A DNA stretch of 64,000 nt. It comes from Anomaloglossus baeobatrachus (taxonomy: Eukaryota; Chordata; Amphibia; Anura; Aromobatidae). The stretch covers positions 510,566,869 to 510,630,868 of the forward strand of contig NC_134354.1 in the NCBI RefSeq assembly GCF_048569485.1, given 5' to 3'. A program made the position numbers and the translations under genes. Numbering within the stretch: position 1 is the first letter of the stretch; every line of letters starts with the position of its first letter. Below, in pieces: positions 30,476 through 41,390 of the stretch. The notes under the pieces are model-generated. The model had not been told where the DNA came from. It ran no database searches and saw only the letters and a program-made list of their open reading frames with translations.

Positions 30476-33394
30476 AAGGGAATTTTGTTTACTTACCGTA
30501 AATTCCTTTTCTTCTAGCTCCTATTGGGAGACCCAGACAATTGGGTGTATAGCTTCTGCCTCTGGAGGCCACACAAAGTATTACACTTTTTAAAAAAGTG
30601 TAACCCCTCCCCTCTGCCTATACACCCTCCCATGGACCACGGGCTCCTCAGTTTGGTGCAAAAGCAGGAAGGAGAAAACTTATAATTGGTCTATGGTAAA
30701 TTCAATCCGAAGGATGTTCGGAGAACTGAAGACCATGAACCCAAAGAACAAATCAACATCAACAACATGTGTACACAAAAGAACAACCAGCCCGAAGGGC
30801 ACAGGGGCGGGTGCTGGGTCTCCCAATAGGAGCTAGAAGAAAAGGAATTTACGGTAAGTAAACAAAATTCCCTTTTTCTTTGTCGCTCCATTGGGAGACC
30901 CAGACAATTGGGACGTCCAAGAGCAGTCCTTGGGTGGGTAAAGCAATACCTCAATAAAAAGAGCCGAAAACGGCCCCCTCTTACAGGTGGGCAACCGCCG
31001 CCTGGAGGGCTCGCCTACCTAGAATGGCGTCTGCCGAAGCATAGGTATGCACTTGATAGTGCTTCGTGAAAGTGTGCAGACTTGACCACGTAGCTGCCTG
31101 ACACACCTGCTGAGCCGTCGCCCGGTGCCGCAATGCCCAGGACGCACCTACGGCTCTGGTAGAATGGGCTTTCAACCCTGAAGGGGGCGGAAGCCCAGAA
31201 GTACTGTAGGCCTCGAGAATCGGTTCCTTGATCCACCGAGCCAAGGTTGACTTGGAGGCCTGAGAGCCCTTACGCTGGCCAGCGACAAGGACAAAGAGCG
31301 CGTCTGAACAGCGCAGGGGCGCCGTGCGAGACACGTAGAACCGGAGTGCTCTCACAAGATCCAAAGAGTGCAAATCCTTTTCACACTGGTGAATTGGATT
31401 AGGGCAAAAGGAAGGCAAGGAGATATCCTGATTTAGATGAAAAGGGGATACCACCTTAGGGAGAAATTCCGGGACAGGACGCAGAACCACCTTATCCTGG
31501 TGGAAAACCAGGAAGGGAGCTTTGCATGACAGCGCTGCAAGCTCGGACACTCTCCGAAGTGATGTGACTGCCACCAGGAAGGCCACCTTCTGAGAAAGAC
31601 GGAAGAGAGACACATTCCGCAGCGGCTCAAAAGGCGGCTTTTGAAGAGCCGTCAGGACCCTGTTAAGATCCCAAGGTTCCAACGGACGTTTGTAAGGTGG
31701 AACCATGTGGCAAACCCCCTGCAGGAACGTGCGGATCTGCGGAAGCCTGGCTAAACGCGTTTGAAAAAACACGGAGAGCGCCGACACTTGGCCCTTGAGA
31801 GAGCCGAGGGACAAACCCTTGTCCATTCCAGATTGTAGGAATGAAAGAAATGTGGGTAATGCAAACGGCCATGTAGGAACACCGTTATCAGAGCACCAGG
31901 ATAAGAAGATTTGCCAAGTCCTGTGATAGATCTTGGCGGACGTTGGTTTCCTGGCTTGTCTCATGGTGGCAATGACATCCTGAGATAACCCTGAAGACGC
32001 TAGGAGCCAGGACTCAATGGCCACACAGTCAGGTTGAGGGCCACAGAATTCAGATGGAAAAACGGGCCTTGTGACAGCAAGTCTGGGCGATCTGGAAGTG
32101 CCCACGGTTGACTCACCGTGAGATGCCACAGATCCGGATACCACGACCGCCTCGGCCAGTCTGGAGCGACGAGAATGGCGCGATGGCATTCGGACCGGAT
32201 CTTGCGTAGTACCCTGGGCAGCATCGCCAGAGGGGGAAACACGTATGGCAGTCGAAACTGCGACCAATCATGGACCAAAGCGTCCGCTGCCAGAGCTCTG
32301 TGATCCTGAGACCGTGCCTGAGATCGACGTCCGGCGTTCCCTAGCGGCGACAGATCTCTCGAAACACGTCTGGGTGAAGAGACCATTCCCCCGCGTCCAT
32401 GCCTTGACGACTGAGAAAATCTGCTTCCCAGTTTTCTACGCCCGGGATGTGAACTGCGGAGATGGTGGAGTCTGTATCTTCCACCCACTGCAGAATCCGC
32501 CGGACTTCCTGGAAGGCTTGACGACTGAGTAGCATCCACCGGCAGAATGCTGAAAATGGCCGCCGGAGCTCTCAGGGGGGGTGTGGGGCCGAGGGCGGCT
32601 CCAGCAAAGAGCGGGAATCTGGAGTCCCCAAAGTGGTCAATGAGGGTGGGGGGGAGACATGTAAAGATGCTCCAGCCCTCAAAGCCGACGTCATGTCGGT
32701 AATCCCGCCCTTACCCCTGACAGACAGGCCCGGGGGCGGGATTTTGCGCGACTAGGCCGCGGCGAAGCCGGGGACTAAATTTAAGGCCGTGCCCGACAAG
32801 CAGGCACGGTCGGCGCGGAAGTCCGCCGAAAAGAACAACGGACGGAACTACCGCGGCTTCCGGGGAGAAGGTGCGACCTCCCTCCCTGTACAGTCCCCAC
32901 ATGGGGACACAGAGTACCTCCAAGTTGCAGGGCCCAGTCCCTGGGGGTGAAGAAGCTCCGGTTCGGCAGGTTCCACCAGGGGCTGCGGATGGAGCACGGT
33001 CCCAGCACGTAGATGACCGCTTAGGATCCCACTTCTCCCAGAGCCGCATAAGGGATGGTGAAGGAGACGGCATGTGGCTCCAGCCTCCGTACCCGCAATG
33101 GGTACCTCAACCTTAACAACACCGCCGACATAGTGGGGTGAGAAGGGAACATGCTGGGGACCCCATCGGGGTCCTCTTTTCTTCCATTCGTCATAACTAT
33201 GTATGAGAATGCATGAGTGGATGTGTGCCTCCTTCCACACAAAGCATAAAACTGAGGAGCCCGTGGTCCACGGGAGGGTGTATAGGCAGAGGGGAGGGGT
33301 TACACTTTTTTAAAAAGTGTAATACTTTGTGTGGCCTCCAGAGGGAGAAGCTATACACCCCAATTGTCTGGGTCTCCCAATGGAGCGACAAAGA
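30476..33394 (-). mobile_element. DIRS element B, internally deleted
   Basis: Same family as C and D, on the minus strand. The inverted termini contain GGGAGACCCAGACAATTGGG, and about 130 bp are shared between the ends (GAGGAGCCCGTGGTCCACGG side). The internal complementary region is at about 30825-30910. At 2.9 kb it is about half the length of C: gag and most of the reverse transcriptase are missing, while the tail of the RT/RNase H frame and the recombinase remain. It is a broken copy, with one large loss plus few other visible breaks, and younger than A or E. Confidence 0.9.
30981..32267 (-). CDS. DIRS B tyrosine recombinase (element relic)
   Basis: A long open frame on the minus strand. 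Its recombinase part begins near KPTSAKIYHRTWQIFLSW, an N-terminal SAM-like core-binding segment, and runs to the element's internal complementary region. Tyrosine-recombinase hallmarks are the first Arg in TSLRRVSELAAL, the HxxR motif in AHSTRAVGASW, and the Tyr in TFTKHYQVHTYAS. In DIRS elements this enzyme integrates the circular DNA copy. The upstream part of the frame overlaps the RT/RNase H tail (32000-32539) in a different frame, as in element C. The element around it is internally deleted. Confidence 0.85.
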   Translation of the reverse strand: MVAVSTAIRVSPSGDAAQGTTQDPVRMPSRHSRRSRLAEAVVVSGSVASHGESTVGTSRSPRLAVTRPVFPSEFCGPQPDCVAIESWLLASSGLSQDVIATMRQARKPTSAKIYHRTWQIFLSWCSDNGVPTWPFALPTFLSFLQSGMDKGLSLGSLKGQVSALSVFFQTRLARLPQIRTFLQGVCHMVPPYKRPLEPWDLNRVLTALQKPPFEPLRNVSLFRLSQKVAFLVAVTSLRRVSELAALSCKAPFLVFHQDKVVLRPVPEFLPKVVSPFHLNQDISLPSFCPNPIHQCEKDLHSLDLVRALRFYVSRTAPLRCSDALFVLVAGQRKGSQASKSTLARWIKEPILEAYSTSGLPPPSGLKAHSTRAVGASWALRHRATAQQVCQAATWSSLHTFTKHYQVHTYASADAILGRRALQAAVAHL

Positions 33395-33737
33395 AATAAG
33401 AAGCTAATATCTGTTACCCAGTAATAAACTATGTATGCTTGTAGGCATTTTCCAGTTTCAGAAAAAAAAAAATGTCTCCCAAGCTGCAGGTAGTTTTAAA
33501 ACAAACAAAAAAAAATAAGTTAAAGAAAATGTACTTTACTCACCGTTCCCCGGTCCACAGCAGAGTCTCCGCTGTTGCACAAGGTAACCGGTATTGTCTT
33601 CAGCTGACGTCACATCCAAAGCAGTGCAGTCAATAACTGAGCTCTGCCAAGCTCAAGGCATGAACTTCCGAGCTCACTTACTTATTGGCTGCAGTGCTGA
33701 CGTCACATCAGAACCACTGCATCCAATCAGTAAGTTT
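33395..33737. other. No gene recognised
   Basis: Includes two A-rich tracts and an imperfect inverted phrase (GCTGACGTCACATC at 33603 and GTGCTGACGTCACATC at 33694). No coding evidence. Confidence 0.35.
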
Positions 33738-34092
33738 AGCTTAGCACTGGGACCCCACTGATCCCGAGAAATCTGAAATACCCCATTAGATTGGAGCGGA
33801 GGCCATACATGTTTGATCACATCATTCAATGTCTGTGATATTGCCATAGAGAAGATGTGCATGGCTCCATTCAATTTCTATGGAACTGTTGTAGATAGCT
33901 GAGTGCTATACTCTGCCAGACGTACAGACAATGCATACAGCAGTGGCCACACACACACACACACATCTTTTTCAGTGGCACAATGACAATCCCACATGCA
34001 TTGAATGATGCTGCTGGTAATGTATGGCCTCCGCCCCAATCTAATGGGGCATTTTAGATTTCTATTCTCAGGATTAGTGGGGTGCTAGGGGT
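33738..34092. repeat. Foldback repeat, about 355 bp
   Basis: The left arm (AGCACTGGGACCCCACTGAT, CCCCATTAGATTGGAGCGGA, GGCCATACAT) pairs with the right arm (ATGTATGGCC, CCAATCTAATGGGGC, ATTAGTGGGGTGCTAG). The loop has a CA microsatellite at 33949-33964. It is a MITE-like foldback without coding sequence. Confidence 0.65.
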
Positions 34093-34231
34093 CAGTGGCT
34101 AGGAGATAGCTTGCTATGATGGGAACAACCCTGTACCAGAGCAGTAATTGTATATCACGCCATTTACTGCATTGAAAAATGGCACAATAATGAGATAAGT
34201 CGCCTGTCTATGGTGGAGACTTCACCACACG

Positions 34232-34460
34232 AACCAGTGTTCAGGAGGCAGGGAGAGTAGCACGGACCAGTGTTCAGGAGGCAGTGAGCGCAGCACGGAC
34301 CAGTGTTCAGGAGGCAGGGAGAGTAGCACGGACCAGTGTTCAGGAGGCAGGGAGCGCAGCACGGACCAGTGTTCAGGAGGCAGGGAGAGTAGCACGGACC
34401 AGTGTTCAGGAGGCAGTGAGCGCAGCACGGACCAGTGTTCAGGAGGCAGGGAGAGTAGCA
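34232..34460. repeat. 33-bp minisatellite, 7 copies with 66-bp alternation
   Basis: ACCAGTGTTCAGGAGGCAG recurs at 34232, 34265, 34298, 34331, 34364, 34397 and 34430. The unit ends alternate between GGAGAGTAGCACGG and (G/T)GAGCGCAGCACGG, giving a 66-bp higher-order repeat. Open frames on both strands are by-products of the 33-bp period. Confidence 0.95.
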
Positions 34461-35319
34461 CCTCTGTGCAAGAGGTGTGGTTCAAGCAGTAGTGTCTGGT
34501 GGCAGATGGCACAGATATTCCCTAGCTATGGTGGCAATTACTGACAATAATGGAGAAATGTGTGCCTTTACATAGTGTGTAAAGCGTCTTCAGAGGGTCC
34601 GGAAGAAGGGGAGAGGCCCAAACAACTAATGAAAGTCCTTTGTCCACCATTTTTTCTTTTGAAACATATTTTTCCTTTATTGTTTAGTTTCTTAGAGGAT
34701 TTGAACCTGCGATCATATTGATCCACATACTGGAATACCACTGTGATATAAAGATGCAAATGACATTCTGTGAAGCCCTGCAACCTCATTCGGGGAGGCT
34801 GATGGGAGCAGTTGCATGAGTGCACAGGCCGTCGCATCATAGCAATGTGGCTGTCAGTGACTGACAATGGCAGTTCACACAGGGCATCTTTTGGTGCATT
34901 TTTGAGATCACAGAGATGCACCTAAATGCATGCATTTCCTTCCCTCAGCAAAGTCTATGAGATTTCAATTTTGCTGTCCAAACTGGGCATCTTTTTTTGC
35001 TGCCCCTTGGGACAAAAACGCTGCATCTTTGTGGTAAAAAAAAAAAAAAAAAAAAAAAGTCACATGTGAACATACCCTAAAATGAACCTGAGCACTGATA
35101 CGTGCTCCACAGAGGCCTATCCGGCTGGTCCGCTGTGAGGCTCGTTACCGGTGACTATTACAGTACGTTTCTCAGCCTCAGTCATACATACCCGGCTGGT
35201 ATAATACAGTATGGCATATGCTGCCCATGTATGCTGCAGGGAGCGTCTCAGCGCTCAGGTTTAGTTTACTAGACATGTTCATTTACATAAATTAGTGATT
35301 TTGGAAAACAAGATTCTTA
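34461..35319. other. No gene recognised; poly(A) tract
   Basis: Contains an A run at about 35037-35058. The remainder shows no recognisable exon or element. Confidence 0.35.
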
Positions 35320-35661
35320 GGCTATATGCGCACACAAGTTTTGTTGTCACAAAAACTGCAACCAAACTGCACCGTGTCCTAGAGAGCCTGGAAATGTAAA
35401 AATTGAAGTGCGTTTTTCACCATGTGTTTTTGATGCGTTTTTCTCAGGAGAAGCTACCAAAAACGTAAGACGATAGAACATGCTGCAGGTTTTTTTATCA
35501 AAAGTTTGTGACAAATGGACTGCAGACAAAGAAAACTGCAACTTGCGCACAGCAAATCTGAATTCTCATAGACATTGCTGGGAAGTCAAAAGTGAGAACT
35601 TTCTGAAATCAAAACTGCACCAAAAAAAATGGGACAAAAAATGCAGCGTGCGCAAATAGCC
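35320..35661. mobile_element. Harbinger-type MITE (GGCTATATGCGCA variant)
   Basis: TTA at 35317-35319 and 35662-35664. The ends are GGCTATATGCGCACACAAG and AGCGTGCGCAAATAGCC. The family is shared with 8674, 24192 and 29313. Confidence 0.75.
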
Positions 35662-36191
35662 TTACAAACTTTCCACAAGCGAGGCCGCACTTTCCACCTT
35701 ATTTCAGCCTTCTGTTGCAGCTTGTGGCTCCGGAGCATGGCGGCCACTGGTACCGCCTCCAGGGTCAGCCAATCAAAGGCGCTTATAATGTGGAGCCTGT
35801 GATTAGAGGGTTGATGAGTTGTAAGTTTCCCTGGGGCTAGAACTTTACAGTGCTGTGTGTGTCTAATATATATTAGCTGCAGTACACGGGCGTTACTCGG
35901 GATAGTAACTGTCTCTTTCCCTGTCTGTCTCTCTTTCCCAGTCTGCCTCTAACTCTATCTGTGCCTATGTCTGTCTCTTTCTGTCTCTCGCTATCCGTCT
36001 CCCCACCGACATCTTATTACCTCACACATAAGCTTCTTATACTATGAATGTCCTGTGATCCTATAGCAACCAATCACAGCTGCTATTAATAAGCTGTAGC
36101 TCCCAGCTCCAATACATTAATGGAGGCAGGTTTTTTCGAGAGTAACTGTAAAGCGTGGGGTTAAATTTTCCTCTCAAAACATAGTCTATGA

Positions 36192-37896
36192 CAGTGATGG
36201 CGAACCTATGGCACGCGTGCCAGACTGGGCACACAGAGCCCTTTGTGCTGGGACGCGTGCTGTCGCCACACTGAGCCACTATGAACTGCCGATGTGATCG
36301 CTGGTGTTTAGCAGAGGAGACATTTCTCCTCCCTCTGACACACCTCCTCTCCTGGGCCGCAGGCCTGTTGCCTAGGAGACAGAGGAGCGTCAGTAGGCGG
36401 CGCCGGCGTCTTGTGGCCGCGCGGTGGAGCGGGTGCTAGAAGGTGAGGTTTTTTTTTTTAATTTTAAGCTGTGTGCGGCTGTGCTAAGGTGTGGGGGGAC
36501 AGAGCCAGCACGGGGCAAACATGGGAGCACGGGGCACACATGGGAGCACGGGGCAAACATGGGAGCACGGGGCAAACATGGGAGCACGGGGCAAACATGG
36601 GAGCACGGGGCAGGCAGACAGAGCACGGGGCAGGCAGACAGAGCACGGGGCAGGCAGACAGAGCACGGGGCAAATATGGCTGCAAGGATGGGGGGGAAAC
36701 GTGCAAAGATGGAGAGAAACGTGCAAAGATGAAGAGAAACTTGCAAAGATGGGGCGGAAACATGGCTGCAAGGATGGGGGGGAAACATGGCTGCAAGGAT
36801 GGGGGGGGACATGGCTGCAAGGATGGGGGGCAGGGGACATGGCTGCAAGGATGGGGGGCAGGGGACATGGCTGCAAGGATGGGGGGCAGGGGACATGGCT
36901 GCAAGGATGGGGGGCAGGGGACATGGCTGCAAGGATGGGGGGCAGGGGACATGGCTGCAAGGATGGGGGGCAGGGGCATGGCTGCAAGGATGGGGGGGAA
37001 ACATGCAAGGATGGGGTACATTTAGTAGGAAGGGGAACATGCCAGGGAGGGGTACATTTACCAGTATGGGGGATACATTTACCAGAATGGGGGTGAAACA
37101 TGAAAGGATGGGGGGAAACATGCCAGGATAGGGGGAACATGAACATGCCAGGATGAGGAAAAATGCCAGGATGGGGAACATTTAGCAGGAAGGGTGACAT
37201 TTATCAGGATGGGGGACATTTACCAGGAAATGGGACATTTACCAGGATAAGGGAACATGCCTGGATGAGTTACATTTACCAGGATGGGGTCATTTAACAG
37301 CATGGGGGAACATGCCAGGATGGGATACATTTACAATAATGGGGTACATTTACCAGGAATGGGGTACATTTACCAGGATGGGGAATATTCTGGGATGGGG
37401 TACATTTACCAGGAATGGGGTACATTTACCAGGATGGGGCCATGATGTGGACAAATATACCACAATGTAGGAAATATATATCAGGATGGGGGACATGTTT
37501 ACCAGGAAGTGGCCCAGGAAGGGGATAACTACATAATGAAGGGGGAGGGGAGCAACTCCTACGTCTTTATGGGATTTCAGGATGTTCAGACTTTGAAATG
37601 TGGATGTGGATTACAGGGTGACATCTGATTGCATTCCAGGCTAAAACCTCTGTCTAATATGCTGCAATTTTTTCCAGAAAGATCAATCCAACTGCTGTGT
37701 CTGGAAAGGGCAGGGGCTCAGCTTCAATGTGTGGTAAGCATGAGCGTGATGCCCCCTGCTGAAGAGAAGAGAAAACTGCAAAGGTAAGGTTACAATCAAT
37801 TATTTACATAATAGGATTGGTTGGCACTTCGGGAAAAAAAATGGAGTTAGGGCTACAGTTTGGGCACTCGGCCTGTGAAAGGTTACGCCATGACTG
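36192..37896. mobile_element. hAT element (non-autonomous), 1705 bp, satellite-bearing
   Basis: The ends CAGTGATGGCGAACCTATGG and GAAAGGTTACGCCATGACTG carry a perfect 8-bp duplication GTCTATGA (36184-36191 and 37897-37904). The first 200 bp is unique, then a G-rich tandem array fills most of the element. The 3' module at about 37505-37575 (ATAATGAAGGGGGAGGGGAG, GTCTTTATGGGATTT) is also in the 17639 element. No transposase. Confidence 0.92.
36505..37510. repeat. Compound G-rich minisatellite in the hAT element
   Basis: Successive blocks: a 19-bp AGCACGGGGCAAACATGGG unit (about 36508-36606), a 20-bp AGCACGGGGCAGGCAGACAG unit (about 36601-36660), a 28-bp GGACATGGCTGCAAGGATGG-containing unit (about 36765-37000, some eight copies), then degenerate CCAGGATGGGGTACATTTA units. 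Long frames on all six readings are artefacts of the array. Confidence 0.9.
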
Positions 37897-38329
37897 GTCT
37901 ATGACGTTTCGAGTCACAAGGAGTGTCTGTGCAAAATGTCGTGATTGTAAATGCGAGGTGCGGATTCCTTTAGCGGACATACACTCGGCTGTATAAATAT
38001 ATATATGACACACACAGGAGGTGCTCTGCTGACGTCTCACTTCACAATCTCTCTCCCTCCAAATACCTTATATACAGTGTGTAATATATATATACCTAAA
38101 GAGGAGCAGATATGTCATTGGTGCAGCTTGTGAAGAGGGCGCTTTCTACCTCCAAAGCAGCTGGGATTTTCTACCATTGCACGGCAGGGCCTCTGTGTGT
38201 ATAAATATATACAGAAATGTGTGTATAAGTAGAAATGTGTATAAATACACACACACATCACATACCGCCCCGCAATGTGGACACAGCATCCACTATACAC
38301 AATACCTGACTTCTCTGGGGGCGGCGCTA

Positions 38330-38856
38330 CAGTCACGTGACCGGAGTGCACTGCAGGTCACGAGACCAGTTTAATGACGTCGCTTTTGACGTCACTTCCG
38401 CAAACACCGCAGCTGAGTGGTGGGCAGTGCCTCCATCTTGGGCAGGGCGCTGCACTTGTGCTGTGGGCACTGACATTTATTCTGTTGTCAAATTACGTAC
38501 AGACGCATTCGTCCCTGAAAGTTGTGACGTCACCTTTATGTGTTGCGGCGCGGATGGACGTGGTGTAGAGCCCCGCGGTGTATGTATAACCTGTGGAGGC
38601 GGTCACTGGTCTCTGTGTATCGCAATAGTCGTGACTCGTGCACAAGGAATACAAGCCTGTGCCGCCGTCCTTTGTAGCCCTCGTCTTACTGCTGGGGTCG
38701 TTGTCACCATAGTAACCAGTGTGGCGATGTGTTGTGCCCCCGGACCCCTGCTCATGCGGAGGAGTGATGAGACTGCGGATGTGCAGTATCCTTAGTGTTG
38801 TGCAGCCGTCTGTAATGTGTGGCTAGAAGTAATATATTCTCCTGTTTATGTTGCAG
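38330..38856 (+). promoter_or_regulatory. SENP7: CpG-rich promoter region of the SENP7-like gene
   Basis: A CpG-dense block just upstream of the first coding exon. It has TGACGTCG (38375-38382), a perfect CRE palindrome TGACGTCA (38387-38394) followed directly by an ETS-type CTTCCG, and GTCACGTGACC (E-box, 38332-38342). No TATA box is obvious. The coding exon at 38857 follows an acceptor, so a noncoding first exon should lie in this block; I cannot fix its donor. Confidence 0.45.
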
Positions 38857-38932
38857 GGCTCGAGTAATCATGATGGATAAACAGAAAAGGGAGTCCTCAC
38901 CATTGTCCTCACCTGGTGGTAGAATTAATGTG
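38857..38932 (+). CDS. SENP7: SENP7-like gene, first coding exon
   Basis: Acceptor TTTATGTTGCAG ends at 38856 and donor GTAAGC starts at 38933. ATG at 38870 or 38873 opens MMDKQKRESSPLSSPGGRINV (21 codons, ending in phase 0). Human SENP7 begins MDKRKLGRRPSSSE, so the MDK-K-R...SS pattern is similar but short. SENP7 is a nuclear SUMO2/3 chain-editing protease with a long disordered N-terminus, and these exons would encode only that part. Support comes mainly from position: TRMT10C and a FAM172B locus flank SENP7 in mammals as I recall. The catalytic domain is outside the window, so the symbol is provisional. Confidence 0.5.
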
Positions 38933-38987
38933 GTAAGCATGGCCTGCGTCACTAAGGGTTTCTCCTCTATCAGACCCCTTATTGTGC

Positions 38988-41168
38988 CTCCTCGGGTCCA
39001 GCGCTGAGCCTCCGTTCAGTGTGTATTCCTTGGGTCTAGCGCTGAGCCTCCGTTCAGTGTCTATTCCTTGGGTCTAGTGCTGAGCCTCCGTTCAGTGTCT
39101 ATTCCTTGGGTCTAGTGCTGAGCCTCCGTTCAGTGTCTATTCCTTGGGTCTAGTGCTGAGCCTCCGTTCAGTGTGTATTCCTTGGGTCTAGTGCTGAGCC
39201 TCCGTTCAGTGTCTATTCCTTGGGTCTAGTGCTGAGCCTCCGTTCAGTGTCTATTCCTTGGGTCTAGTGCTGAGCCTCCGTTCAGTGTCTATTCCTTGGG
39301 TCTAGCGCTGAGCCTCCGTTCAGTTCCTATTCCTTGGGTCTAGCGCTGAGCCTCCGTTCAGTGTCTATTCCTTGGGTCTAGCGCTGAGCCTCCGCTCAGT
39401 GTCTATTCCTTGGGTCTAGCGCTGAGCCTCTGTTCAGTGTCTATTCCTTGGGTCCAGTGCTGAGCCTCCGTTCAGTGTCTATTCCTTGGGTCTAGCGCTG
39501 AGCCTCCGTTCAGTGTCTATTCCTTGGGTCCAGCGCTGAGCCTCCGTTCAGTGTCTATTCCTTGGGTCCAGCGCTGAGCCTCTGTTCAGTGTCTATTCCT
39601 TGGGTCCAGCGCTGAGCCTTCGTTCAGTGTCTATTCCTTGGGTCCAGTGCTGAGCCTCCGTTCAGTGTCTATTCCTTGGGTCCAGTGCTGAGCCTCCGTT
39701 CAGTGTCTATTCCTTGGGTCCAGTGCTGAGCCTCCGTTCAGTGTCTATTCCTTGGGTCCAGCGCTGAGCCTCCGTTCAGTGTCTATTCCTTGGGTCCAGC
39801 GCTGAGCCTCTGTTCAGTGTCTATTCCTTGGGTCTAGCGCTGAGCCTCTGTTCAGTGTCTATTCCTTGGGTCCAGCGCTGAGCCTCCGTTCAGTGTCTAT
39901 TCCTTGGGTCCAGCGCTGAGCTTCCGTTCAGTGTCTATTCCTTGGGTCCAGCGCTGAGCCTCCGTTCAGTGTCTATTCCTTGGGTCTAGCGCTGAGCCTC
40001 TGTTCAGTGTCTATTCCTTGGGTCCAGTGCTGAGCCTCCGTTCAGTGTCTATTCCTTGGGTCTAGCGCTGAGCCTCCGTTCAGTGTCTATTCCTTGGGTC
40101 TAGCGCTGAGCCTCTGTTCAGTGTCTATTCCTTGGGTCCAGTGCTGAGCCTCCGTTCAGTGTCTATTCCTTGGGTCTAGCGCTGAGCCTCCGTTCAGTGT
40201 CTATTCCTTGGGTCCAGCGCTGAGCCTCCGTTCAGTGTCTATTCCTTGGGTCCAGTGCTGAGCCTCCGTTCAGTGTCTATTCCTTGGGTCTAGCGCTGAG
40301 CCTCCGTTCAGTGTCTATTCCTTGGGTCCAGCGCTGAGCCTCCGTTCAGTGTCTATTCCTTGGGTCCAGCGCTGAGCCTCTGTTCAGTGTCTATTCCTTG
40401 GGTCCAGCGCTGAGCCTTCGTTCAGTGTCTATTCCTTGGGTCCAGTGCTGAGCCTCCGTTCAGTGTCTATTCCTTGGGTCCAGTGCTGAGCCTCCGTTCA
40501 GTGTCTATTCCTTGGGTCCAGTGCTGAGCCTCCGTTCAGTGTCTATTCCTTGGGTCCAGCGCTGAGCCTCCGTTCAGTGTCTATTCCTTGGGTCCAGCGC
40601 TGAGCCTCTGTTCAGTGTCTATTCCTTGGGTCTAGCGCTGAGCCTCTGTTCAGTGTCTATTCCTTGGGTCCAGCGCTGAGCCTCCGTTCAGTGTCTATTC
40701 CTTGGGTCCAGCGCTGAGCTTCCGTTCAGTGTCTATTCCTTGGGTCCAGCGCTGAGCCTCCGTTCAGTGTCTATTCCTTGGGTCTAGCGCTGAGCCGCCT
40801 TTCAGTGTCTATTCCTTGGGTCCAGTGCTGAGCCTCCGTTCAGTGTCTATTCCTTGGGTCCAGTGCTGAGCCTCCGTTCAGTGTCTATTCCTTGGGTCCA
40901 GCGCTGAGCCTCCGTTTAGTGTCTATTCCTTGGGTCCAGTGCTGAGCCTCCGTTCAGTGTCTATTCCTTGGGTCTAGCGCTGAGCCTCCGTTTAGTGTCT
41001 ATTCCTTGGGTCCACCGCTGAGCCTCCGTTCAGTGTCTATTCCTTTGGTCCAGCGCTGAGCCTCCGTTCAGTGTCTATTCCTTGGGTCCAGAGCTGAGTC
41101 GCTGCCGCGGTGTGTATTTCTTTTGTCCAGCGCTGAGCCGCTGCCGCGGTGTATATTCCTTGGGTCCA
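38988..41168. repeat. 38-bp minisatellite, about 57 copies, with 798-bp higher-order duplication
   Basis: The unit reads CTATTCCTTGGGTCYAGYGC then TGAGCCTCCGTTCAGTGT, 38 bp. Variant sites (TCTAGC, TCCAGC, TCCAGT; CTCCG, CTCTG) mark the copies. The rare variant GAGCCTTCG occurs near 39617 and 40415 and GAGCTTCCG near 39918 and 40716, both 798 bp (21 units) apart, so a 21-unit block was duplicated. The array starts about 55 bp downstream of the exon at 38857-38932. Units near the right end are more diverged. Confidence 0.95.
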
Positions 41169-41390
41169 GTTCTGAAGTCACATGGACTTAGTTGCAGCCA
41201 CCAATCAGTAACAGCGCTGAGTGTCTTGTGCTGAATACATGATCAGGGCTCACTGATTGGCTGCAGCCATGTCCATGTGACCTCAGCACTGAACCCAAGG
41301 AATAGACATTGTGGCAGTTACAGAGGCTCAGCGCTGAATCCAAGGAATAGCCACTGGGGCAGCAGTGAAGGCTTTGCACTGGACCCGGAG
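41168..41390. repeat. Inverted continuation of the 38-bp array
   Basis: GAACCCAAGGAATAGACATT and GAATCCAAGGAATAGCCACT at 41288-41362 are reverse-strand versions of the array unit. Between them and the array lies a foldback (GAAGTCACATGGACTTAGTTGCAGCC and complement at 41260-41285). The array end was therefore copied in inverted orientation. Confidence 0.65.

Larger units (their letters stand above)
35873..38008 (-). mobile_element. Helitron copy (minus strand) split by a hAT element
   Basis: On the minus strand the 5' half (38008 to 37905) matches the 22726 Helitron (TGTATGTCCGCTAAAGGAAT, TTTTGCACAGACACTCC) and the 3' half (36183 to 35873) continues it (AATTTAACCCCACGC, GGTTGCTATAGGA). The worn 3' hairpin CCCGAGTAACGCCCGTG is followed by CAGCTAA. 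The hAT at 36192-37896 separates the halves; removing it and one duplication restores colinearity with the intact copy. Confidence 0.85.

Noticed and set aside
36390-37200. Frames of 185-263 aa rich in Pro, Cys and His, or Gly and His
   Set aside because: All arise from the G-rich minisatellite inside the hAT element; both strands are open in several frames.
38337-38795. 152-aa plus-strand frame in the CpG block
   Set aside because: Overlaps the putative promoter and 5' exon region; no motif, and no in-frame link to the exon at 38857.
38988-41168. CRISPR-like array
   Set aside because: Head-to-tail 38-bp units without spacers, in a vertebrate genome; it is a minisatellite.
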